From an uncultured Bacilli bacterium (GTDB lineage: Bacteria > Bacillota_I > Bacilli_A > RF39 > UBA660), in NCBI GenBank assembly GCA_948687865.1, contig CAPQQE010000019.1:2387-8841 (forward strand): DNA of 6,455 nucleotides. The letters are read 5' to 3'. Below the pieces are notes generated by a model. That model did no database searches. It saw only the letters and a list, made by a program, of their open reading frames with translations, and was not told the origin of the DNA. The translations under genes were made by a program, and so were the position numbers. This document shows, piece after piece, positions 1-4,981 of this stretch; position 1 is the first letter of the stretch, and every line of letters starts with the position of its first letter.

Positions 1-1094
1 ATGTCATCAATAGTTTTTATCGCTATTTCATAGCCTCTTAACTCTTCTTTTTTCATTTTCTTTATATCCTCTATCGGAATCCATTTTACATCTAAAATTT
101 CTTCTTTTTTTAGTTTAATTTTATCATTAATACTTTTTTCTTCTTCCCAATCAGATCTTAATTTAGATTCTTCTTCCTTTAATTTAGATAAATTTTCATT
201 TATCACTTCAACTCTTTTCTTACTTATTTCATCTTTTTCTTTTTTTAGCGCTTCTCTTTCTATTTCAAGTCTCATTATCTTTCTAGTTAAAGTATCAAGT
301 TCGGTAGGTACAGAATCCATTTGAACTTTAATAGTAGCACATGCTTCATCTATTAAATCTATTGCTTTATCTGGCAAGAATCTATCTGTTATATATCTAT
401 TTGAAAGAGTAGCAGCTGAAACAAGTGCCCTATCTTTAATTGATACTCCATGATGAAGTTCAAACCTTTCTTTTAAACCACGAAGAATAGTTATAGTATC
501 TATTACAGTAGGTTCACTAACTATAACTTTTTGAAATCTACGTTCTAATGCACCATCTTTTTCAATATATTTTCTATATTCATTAAGCGTAGTAGCACCA
601 ATACAAAGGATTTCCCCTCTTGCAAGCATAGGTTTAAGCATATTACCTGCATCCATTGCTCCTTCTAATGCACCTGCACCTACAATCATATGAATTTCAT
701 CTATAAATAGGATTATTTCCCCATCTGAGTCTTTAATTTCTTTTAAAACTGCCTTTAATCTTTCTTCAAATTCACCTCTATATTTAGCACCTGCGATTAA
801 AGAACCTAAATCAAGTTCCCAAACTCTCTTATTTTTTAAACTATTTGGAACATCACCTTTTACTATACGCTGTGCAAAACCTTCTATAATGGCAGTTTTA
901 CCAACACCAGGTTCACCAATTAAAACAGGATTATTTTTAGTTTTACGAGATAAAATTCTAGTAATACTTCTTACTTCTTCATCTCTTCCAATTACTGGAT
1001 CTACTTTACCATCTTTAACGGCTTTTACTATATCTCTACCATATTTTTCAAGTGGATTTTGTAAATTTTCTTCATATGGATTATTCTCATTCAT
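1..1094 (-). CDS. clpB: ClpB disaggregase, N-domain-less form, 5' part (runs off the left edge)
   Basis: This is an AAA+ protein disaggregase that rescues heat-aggregated proteins with DnaK in the cytosol; 364 codons are visible. The translation shows NBD1 with Walker A GEPGVGKT (residues 60-67), aromatic pore loop KYRGEFE (104-110), Walker B ILFIDE (about 128-133), the arginine-finger ERRF (184-187) and sensor region [11 protein letters not shown] (240-250). These are followed by the start of the coiled-coil M-domain (about 265 onward), which separates ClpB from ClpA. The start at 1094 follows AGGAGG (1103-1108) by 8 nt and lies directly below a CIRCE-controlled promoter. Only about 12 residues precede the LEKYGRD stretch that opens NBD1, so the usual ~145-residue Clp N-domain is absent; this resembles the short ClpB of mollicutes and the internal-start ClpB of E. 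coli. NBD2 lies outside the window. The tail of the visible M-domain is atypical (see findings). Identification is very secure. Confidence 0.98.
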   Translation of the reverse strand, partial: MNENNPYEENLQNPLEKYGRDIVKAVKDGKVDPVIGRDEEVRSITRILSRKTKNNPVLIGEPGVGKTAIIEGFAQRIVKGDVPNSLKNKRVWELDLGSLIAGAKYRGEFEERLKAVLKEIKDSDGEIILFIDEIHMIVGAGALEGAMDAGNMLKPMLARGEILCIGATTLNEYRKYIEKDGALERRFQKVIVSEPTVIDTITILRGLKERFELHHGVSIKDRALVSAATLSNRYITDRFLPDKAIDLIDEACATIKVQMDSVPTELDTLTRKIMRLEIEREALKKEKDEISKKRVEVINENLSKLKEEESKLRSDWEEEKSINDKIKLKKEEILDVKWIPIEDIKKMKKEELRGYEIAIKTIDD

Positions 1095-1150
1095 AATTAT
1101 AACCTCCTTTTATATTATTTAAAAAAGTATGCAATTTAATGCACACTTTA

Positions 1151-1178
1151 ATTATATCACTATTTTAGCACTTGTCAA
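1151..1178 (-). promoter_or_regulatory. Consensus sigma-A promoter of clpB
   Basis: On the minus strand a perfect -35 TTGACA (1173-1178) and a perfect -10 TATAAT (1151-1156) are separated by 16 nt. The -35 box sits inside the CIRCE operator. The expected transcription start is near 1144, giving a short leader of about 50 nt before the clpB ATG. The combination of a consensus promoter and an overlapping operator is typical of strong but repressed heat-shock genes. Confidence 0.9.
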
Positions 1179-1191
1179 TATAGAGTGCTAA
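1165..1191 (-). promoter_or_regulatory. CIRCE operator (HrcA binding site) of clpB
   Basis: The site reads TTAGCACTT, then a 9-nt spacer, then GAGTGCTAA. It matches the CIRCE consensus TTAGCACTC-N9-GAGTGCTAA with a single mismatch in one arm. It overlaps the -35 box of the clpB promoter, so HrcA binding would block RNA polymerase. From established knowledge, HrcA/CIRCE represses heat-shock genes in Gram-positive bacteria, so clpB here is predicted to be heat-induced. Confidence 0.95.
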
Positions 1192-1208
1192 AATATTAAA
1201 TATGTTAA

Positions 1209-1220
1209 TTAATCTGCCAT
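1209..1220 (-). other. Three-codon mini-ORF (Met-Ala-Asp-stop) with perfect Shine-Dalgarno
   Basis: On the minus strand AGGAGG (1229-1234) is followed after 8 nt by ATG GCA GAT TAA. A TATAAT hexamer (1241-1246) lies just upstream, without a convincing -35. The open frame is only three codons, yet the initiation region is as good as that of clpB itself. It lies 18 nt upstream of the CIRCE element. It may be the stub of a deleted gene or a start-stop leader; no protein function is claimed. Confidence 0.4.
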
Positions 1221-1287
1221 TTTATTTTCCTCCTATATTTATTATAATACAATATCATATTTATATTAATAATAGTACAACGAACCC

Positions 1288-1305
1288 ATTTTACTATAGT
1301 AAAAT
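1288..1305. repeat. 18-bp perfect palindrome between the DUF308 gene and clpB
   Basis: ATTTTACTA is followed immediately by its reverse complement TAGTAAAAT. It has no T-run on the exit side of either strand and only two G/C pairs, so it is a poor terminator candidate and more operator-like. In DNA this AT-rich, one such palindrome per window by chance is not improbable. Confidence 0.4.
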
Positions 1306-1340
1306 CAATTACATTAATATTACCAGTTTTGTACATTCCT

Positions 1341-1919
1341 CTACTGTTCATCAATAATATTATCGAGCTCTTTGACTTCCTTTACTACCTCTTTTATTTT
1401 AATCTTTATCAAAATACAATCTATAATATCCAAAACAGAATATATACAAATTATTATTCCAAGTGTTTGAGTAACAAACTGCGCACCATTAATTGGATTT
1501 ATTATAAAATATGCTCCACATATCATTATAATAATTGAAAATATAAAAGTTATTACCCAGCTTTTTTCTTCTCTATCTCTTATATCAAATGCTAGTTGCA
1601 GTTTATTAATACCATTTATTATCATCCATACACCTATAAATACTGGTACTAATATCATAAGCATATTATCATTTAACATAAACATAAGTCCACATACTAT
1701 ACTAAATATTCCAGATATAAGACTAATTCCTGCGAGTAATCCTTCTTTTCTATATCTAAAATAATCAATGACTGGAAATATTCCAACTAATAATAATACT
1801 ACTCCAATAATTGTAGATATTGATTTAATAAAACCATCCGCATTTAATATTAATAATAATCCAAATGCAAATAATAATATTGATGAAAAAATTGACATCT
1901 TATATATTCTATTTAACAT
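1341..1919 (-). CDS. DUF308/HdeD-like six-span membrane protein
   Basis: This 192-aa integral membrane protein has about six hydrophobic helices (near residues 9-26, 34-53, 61-82, 85-105, 119-140 and 147-171) in the repeated two-helix pattern, with glycines in the membrane segments, typical of the DUF308/HdeD family. A charged cytosolic tail (KEVVKEVKELDNIIDEQ) ends the protein. The family is widespread in Bacillota and Proteobacteria; E. coli HdeD is linked to acid resistance, but the biochemical role is unknown and I infer none here. The start is supported by GGTAGGG (1924-1930) and by overlap with the upstream hydrolase gene: the upstream TAA (1913-1915) falls just inside this ORF, so translation is probably coupled. 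Stop is TAG. It is the last gene before the clpB promoter region, and no intrinsic terminator is evident after it. Confidence 0.85.
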   Translation of the reverse strand: MLNRIYKMSIFSSILLFAFGLLLILNADGFIKSISTIIGVVLLLVGIFPVIDYFRYRKEGLLAGISLISGIFSIVCGLMFMLNDNMLMILVPVFIGVWMIINGINKLQLAFDIRDREEKSWVITFIFSIIIMICGAYFIINPINGAQFVTQTLGIIICIYSVLDIIDCILIKIKIKEVVKEVKELDNIIDEQ

Positions 1920-2473
1920 AATACCCTACCTTCCTCTTCTATTATACCACTATTTTGAATGTAATCTATTACTTTTCCTTCATATACTTTTTTAAGTCCA
2001 TTTATTTTTATAAAATCCATAGGTTTAACTACATTATCCGTTTTGGGGAAAATATTTACAGTATCATCAGATAAAACTTTATATATAAATTCTGAACAAT
2101 AATACTTATTCCTATCTATTTTTTTATTAAATAGTACTAATATTAAACCTATTAAATTATATCCTTTACTAGGTTTACCATATTTATCTAAACATTTAAT
2201 AATATTCTCATATTCTCTATTATTTACTTTTAATTCATAAACTAGTACTTCTGATTTTTTATTTGCCTTATATACACCTTCATATATACTTTCTCTTCTA
2301 TATATACCACTAAAAGGCCAGTGTGTATATCTTCTTCCAATTGAATACATGCTTGTACACTCTTTATCAAAAGAAATAGATACATGTGAATATTTTTCCT
2401 TTGTTATCTTTTTTATTATTCTTGAAAGCACTGTATAACTTTGTGATAAAACAATATATATTTTTTTATTCAT
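1913..2473 (-). CDS. Permuted NlpC/P60-like (YiiX/YebB-type) cysteine hydrolase
   Basis: This 186-aa soluble protein has the circularly permuted papain-like arrangement in which the catalytic histidine precedes the cysteine. H30 lies in YSHVSISFD and C126 in YYCSEFIYKVL, with a conserved YNLIGLILVLF helix between them. Family members are thought to hydrolyse amide, ester or thioester bonds in lipids, peptides or cell-wall material; the substrate is not known here. No signal peptide or long transmembrane segment is seen. The start at 2473 is chosen because AGGTG (2481-2485) lies 7 nt upstream. An in-frame ATG at 2506 would add 11 residues but has no ribosome site and overlaps a TATAAT hexamer. 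The gene overlaps the DUF308 gene by 7 nt. Similar ~190-aa proteins are, from memory, common in clostridia, so I see no necessary link to the peptide cassette upstream. Confidence 0.82.
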   Translation of the reverse strand: MNKKIYIVLSQSYTVLSRIIKKITKEKYSHVSISFDKECTSMYSIGRRYTHWPFSGIYRRESIYEGVYKANKKSEVLVYELKVNNREYENIIKCLDKYGKPSKGYNLIGLILVLFNKKIDRNKYYCSEFIYKVLSDDTVNIFPKTDNVVKPMDFIKINGLKKVYEGKVIDYIQNSGIIEEEGRVLC

Positions 2474-2494
2474 ACTACAACACCTACTAAAATC

Positions 2495-2514
2495 ATTATA
2501 ATACAAAAATTATA
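2495..2514 (-). promoter_or_regulatory. Possible -10 elements upstream of the NlpC/P60-like gene
   Basis: Two TATAAT hexamers on the minus strand (2509-2514 and 2495-2500) lie 22-36 nt above the chosen ATG. Neither has a convincing -35 box at 16-18 nt, and AT-rich DNA produces such hexamers freely, so this is a weak call. If real, the hydrolase-DUF308 pair could be transcribed independently of the peptide operon. Confidence 0.3.
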
Positions 2515-2555
2515 CAAAATATATAGATGATTATAATTTTTTTAAAATAAAGTTA

Positions 2556-2672
2556 TTACTTATCATAAAATTTATTTTTTATATACGCAATTAAACAAAA
2601 TAGTAAATATAATAATAAAAAAGGTAATATAATATCTAAATAATAATCTGATATATAATTTTTTATAAACAT
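2556..2672 (-). CDS. 38-aa single-membrane-span peptide
   Basis: This short ORF begins ATG TTT ATA AAA and ends at TAA. AGGGG (2680-2684) lies 7 nt upstream of the ATG, which is a good ribosome site for this genome. The predicted peptide has a polar N-terminus (MFIKNYISDYY), one hydrophobic helix of roughly 20 residues (about 12-31, rich in Leu, Ile and Phe with a central Cys26), and a basic tail (IKNKFYDK). It therefore looks like a small membrane-anchored protein. It lies 124 nt downstream of the radical SAM gene on the same strand. Possible roles are immunity or self-protection peptide, membrane toxin, or a small accessory protein; sequence alone does not decide. AT-rich DNA favours chance hydrophobic ORFs, so the call rests mainly on the ribosome site and the tidy TM-plus-basic-tail layout. 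Confidence 0.55.
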   Translation of the reverse strand: MFIKNYISDYYLDIILPFLLLYLLFCLIAYIKNKFYDK

Positions 2673-2703
2673 AGTACTACCCCTAATATATTATATTTTT
2701 TCC

Positions 2704-2786
2704 ATTCTTTTTTGTTAAAATATTTAAGAATAGAATTTATTATTCATTTAAACATATACATTCAATAGAATAAAACAAAAAAGAAT
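2704..2786. repeat. 13-bp perfect inverted repeat enclosing 57 nt, downstream of the radical SAM gene
   Basis: ATTCTTTTTTGTT (2704-2716) is the exact reverse complement of AACAAAAAAGAAT (2774-2786). The stretch lies between the radical SAM stop (2797) and the 38-aa ORF. No flanking target duplication is visible and no ORF is inside. It could be a long-loop transcript-end structure or a tiny insertion remnant, and the homopolymer content makes chance plausible. Confidence 0.35.
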
Positions 2787-2796
2787 ACCAATTATT

Positions 2797-4347
2797 TTAA
2801 GTATTCATCACATATTCTTCTAAATTATCTTTTAAGTTATTATAACTAGTTATATACTTAGATCCTTTACCTTTTTTTTCAAGAAAATGAAAACCAAATT
2901 TCTCAACTATAGCTTTTGATTTTATGTTTTTATCATTAACATATGTAATAACATCATAATCTCTAAAATTATCTTCATCATCTAATATTGATTTAAATAA
3001 TTTAATAAATGTACATTTATCTGATTGATGTTCTTTCTTTATTTGAATTTCATCAATATTTATATATTTTTCTTTCATTTTATATAAAAAATATCCAATT
3101 AATTCATTATCGTAAAAAGCCCCTATCCATCTTTTATTTTCATTTTCTAGTTCTAAAAGCATATATTTTTTAAAATTACTATAATCTTCTTCTTTACTAT
3201 TTCCTGTTGGAGCTATTTCATTCATATTATCACTTATTATATTATACATATTATCTATATTTTCTAATATTTCTTTTTTTGTTAATTTCTTTATGGTTAT
3301 ATTATTTTCTTTATTTATAATACTCTTCATTCTTGATGCAATATTACAATATTTTTCAATAGGTTTACAGTAATCATCATTTGCTATTTTAAATTTTGAA
3401 GGGCAATATCTACATATATTTATATTCTCACAAGAAAAACATTTACTTTCTTTTGGCATCTTCTTGCATCCAAAACTTCTTACTATATTTATTCCTTCAA
3501 TTAAATTTCCCTTTTTTAAATCATAATATGGTTCTCTTGCTATTACACATATTGATAAAAGTAAATCTGAACTTATGTATATACTATTTTTACCTGCTTC
3601 ACATTTAAATAATCTATCATTTTTTTCTAAATCAGATTCTAAAGTAGATTTAAACAATTCATATTTACTCTTATCTTTTAAAATTTTTGATACAATCATA
3701 TCTTCTGATAATTTTGTACTATTTATTATCTCATTATCATCAGTTATTGAATTAATTACATAATAGTCCCATCTAAATTCACAATCCAATTTGTTTGATA
3801 TTTCATACATTTTTTCTATTTGATTATATGTTTGTTTTAATAAAACTGTCTTTAATCTAACTCTTATTTTTTTAGAAACTAACTCTTTTATATTATCTTC
3901 AATATGTTTATAACTTACTTTTTTTCTAGTTAATTCATAATATGATTCATCATCTGTACCATATAAACTTATTTCAACCATAATAGGTTTATATTTAGCT
4001 AATAAATCAATTATTTTTTGATTAAGGAAATATCCATTTGTAAACAAAGTAATTAAAAATCCCAACTTTTTAGCATATATATATATTTCTTCAAAATCTG
4101 GATGTAATAAAGGTTCTCCACCTGTAATTATTAAAGAAACACATCCAATTTCTTTTAATTCATCTAAAATTTTAAATAAACTGTTTTTATCTATAAACTT
4201 AGTATTATCTTTTGATCCTAAATAACAATGTTTACATCTAAAGTTACAGGCATTTGTAAGTTCAATTGTCGCATATAATATTTGATTTGAATCTTTCGAT
4301 TGTTTAACAATATTATCAACGAATTCTGTATAACTTATTTTTTCCAT
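2797..4347 (-). CDS. Radical SAM/SPASM peptide-modifying enzyme fused to a GNAT-like domain
   Basis: This 516-aa protein is the predicted maturase of the upstream Cys-rich peptide. Residues about 25-200 form the radical SAM core: C34-x3-C38-x2-C41 (ACNFRCKHCYLG) would bind the catalytic 4Fe-4S cluster, and GGEP (76-79) contacts SAM. Residues about 249-334 form a SPASM-type region for auxiliary clusters: C249, C267, then C303-x2-C306-x5-C312-x2-C315, C327 and C334. The third spacing is one residue shorter than the usual Cx2Cx5Cx3C. Residues about 350-505 resemble a GNAT fold (ENKRWIGAFYDNELIGYFLY, then NDKNIKSKAIVEKFGFHFLE), but the acetyl-CoA loop reads Q441-SDKCT where Q/R-x-x-G-x-G/A is expected. 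The start follows GAAGGG at a suitable distance and overlaps the RRE gene by 13 nt. Radical SAM/SPASM enzymes of this kind form thioether or C-C crosslinks in RiPPs; the exact chemistry is not predictable here. Confidence 0.9.
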   Translation of the reverse strand: MEKISYTEFVDNIVKQSKDSNQILYATIELTNACNFRCKHCYLGSKDNTKFIDKNSLFKILDELKEIGCVSLIITGGEPLLHPDFEEIYIYAKKLGFLITLFTNGYFLNQKIIDLLAKYKPIMVEISLYGTDDESYYELTRKKVSYKHIEDNIKELVSKKIRVRLKTVLLKQTYNQIEKMYEISNKLDCEFRWDYYVINSITDDNEIINSTKLSEDMIVSKILKDKSKYELFKSTLESDLEKNDRLFKCEAGKNSIYISSDLLLSICVIAREPYYDLKKGNLIEGINIVRSFGCKKMPKESKCFSCENINICRYCPSKFKIANDDYCKPIEKYCNIASRMKSIINKENNITIKKLTKKEILENIDNMYNIISDNMNEIAPTGNSKEEDYSNFKKYMLLELENENKRWIGAFYDNELIGYFLYKMKEKYINIDEIQIKKEHQSDKCTFIKLFKSILDDEDNFRDYDVITYVNDKNIKSKAIVEKFGFHFLEKKGKGSKYITSYNNLKDNLEEYVMNT

Positions 4348-4640
4348 ATTATTATTTTCCCTTCAATTAGATCATCAAGTAGTTCTGTTAAATCTTCAAA
4401 TGCATTATCATAAGAAACATCATAATTATCTAAAATATTTTCAAGAATATTACCAAAATTATTTTTACCATCAATTTCTTTCAAAATAAAAGTACCAACT
4501 TCATCTAATGTTATTATATAAGGTAAATCCTCTTCATCACTATAAGAAGGATATATCACACACTCATTACCAACGCGCGTTATAACAACATTTCCCTTTA
4601 TAATTGGTACTTTTTTTAAATTATTAACAGTGTACTCCAT
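4335..4640 (-). CDS. PqqD-like RiPP recognition element (RRE) protein
   Basis: This stand-alone 101-aa protein has the PqqD fold pattern. An N-terminal beta-sheet half (VPIIKGNVVITRVGNECVIYP, about residues 11-33) is followed by YIITLDEVGTFILKEIDGK (about 42-60), matching the typical 'LNEVGAFIWELLDG' helix. A helical C-terminus (NILENILDNYDVSYDNAFEDLTELLDDLIEGKII) completes it. Such proteins grip the leader peptide and deliver it to the radical SAM enzyme. The start at 4640 is chosen because GGAG lies just upstream and the protein then begins at the first family-like strand; an in-frame ATG at 4697 would add residues translated from the precursor's core codons in another frame. The gene overlaps the precursor 3' end by 17 nt and the radical SAM 5' end by 13 nt, indicating coupled translation of all three proteins. 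Confidence 0.9.
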   Translation of the reverse strand: MEYTVNNLKKVPIIKGNVVITRVGNECVIYPSYSDEEDLPYIITLDEVGTFILKEIDGKNNFGNILENILDNYDVSYDNAFEDLTELLDDLIEGKIIIWKK

Positions 4641-4803
4641 CTTCTCCACAATCCCAGCATCCCATAACTGGTGATTTTTGAGTATCAATACCAACACATT
4701 TTGCTTTTGGTTTGTAATATTCTTTCTTTAGTACAAGTTTCTTCGTTTTTTCTTTACTTTTCTTATAATCTTCAATATTAATAACTTTTGCTATTTTTTC
4801 CAT
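4624..4803 (-). CDS. Cys-rich RiPP precursor peptide (59 aa)
   Basis: This small ORF has one of the strongest initiation sites in the window: AGGAGG (4811-4816) 7 nt before ATG, behind a near-consensus promoter. The N-terminal leader (MEKIAKVINIEDYKKSKEK and onward to about residue 35) is strongly charged and Lys-rich. The C-terminal core carries all four cysteines: C36, C49, C52 and C59, the last being the C-terminal residue. Visible core pieces are KPKAKCVGIDTQ and GCWDCGEDGVHC, with spacing C-x12-C-x2-C-x6-C and acidic residues D40, D51, E54 and D55 among the cysteines. Position immediately before an RRE and a radical SAM/SPASM gene, with overlap, makes it the modification substrate (inference from known RiPP operons). 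Sactipeptide- or ranthipeptide-like thioethers are plausible. I do not recognise its family; a small metal-binding protein is the main alternative, made less likely by the context. Confidence 0.85.
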   Translation of the reverse strand: MEKIAKVINIEDYKKSKEKTKKLVLKKEYYKPKAKCVGIDTQKSPVMGCWDCGEDGVHC

Positions 4804-4889
4804 TACTATCCCTCCTATTTAAATATATTCAAACAATATAACTTTATTATAATTTTTTAATATTTACTTATAGTTAATTTGTTTACTTA

Positions 4890-4918
4890 ATTATACATCT
4901 AGTTAACTTTTACGTCAA
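4890..4918 (-). promoter_or_regulatory. Near-consensus sigma-A promoter of the RiPP operon
   Basis: On the minus strand TTGACG (4913-4918) and TATAAT (4890-4895) are separated by exactly 17 nt. The predicted start is near 4883, giving a leader of about 80 nt before the precursor ATG. The strength fits a peptide that must be made in excess over its enzymes. AGTTAACT (4901-4908) is a perfect 8-bp palindrome within the spacer, and a related TAGTTAATTT copy lies at 4871-4880, so a regulator could act here. Confidence 0.82.
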
Positions 4919-4921
4919 ATA

Positions 4922-4955
4922 AAAAAACTATAAATTAAAAATTTTATAGTTTTTT
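4922..4955 (-). terminator. AT-rich hairpin terminator after the metallopeptidase gene
   Basis: AAAAAACTATAAA (4922-4934) and TTTATAGTTTTTT (4943-4955) form a 13-bp stem with an 8-nt loop. Read on the minus strand, the hairpin begins 26 nt after the metallopeptidase stop and ends in a T-tract, as expected for an intrinsic terminator. It contains only one G-C pair, so it is weaker than usual, but it sits exactly between the metallopeptidase gene and the RiPP promoter. The symmetric A and T tracts could also let it act on the plus strand. Confidence 0.65.
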
Positions 4956-4981
4956 ATTAAGACTAAAGGTACAATTTTGTC

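Noticed and set aside
889..1122. Plus-strand open frames opposite clpB, the DUF308 gene and the radical SAM gene (also near 1329, 1768, 3396 and 3575)
   Set aside because: They are antisense to clearly coding genes, have low-complexity Leu/Ile/Ser/Asn-rich translations, and lack convincing ribosome sites.
1288..1305. Palindrome as an intrinsic terminator for the DUF308 gene
   Set aside because: There is no T-tract after it on the minus strand and it has almost no G-C pairs.
2474..2506. Longer NlpC/P60-like start adding 11 residues
   Set aside because: The upstream ATG has no ribosome site and overlaps a TATAAT hexamer; ATG at 2473 has AGGTG 7 nt upstream and begins the family-like MNKKIYIVLS strand.
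4641..4697. Longer RRE start adding 19 residues
   Set aside because: The extension is the precursor core read in another frame; the family-like sequence starts after ATG 4640, which has a GGAG site.
4624..4740. Cys-rich peptide as a zinc ribbon or small ferredoxin
   Set aside because: Only one CxxC is present, the last Cys is terminal, and the gene overlaps an RRE and precedes a peptide-modifying radical SAM enzyme; RiPP precursor explains the context better.
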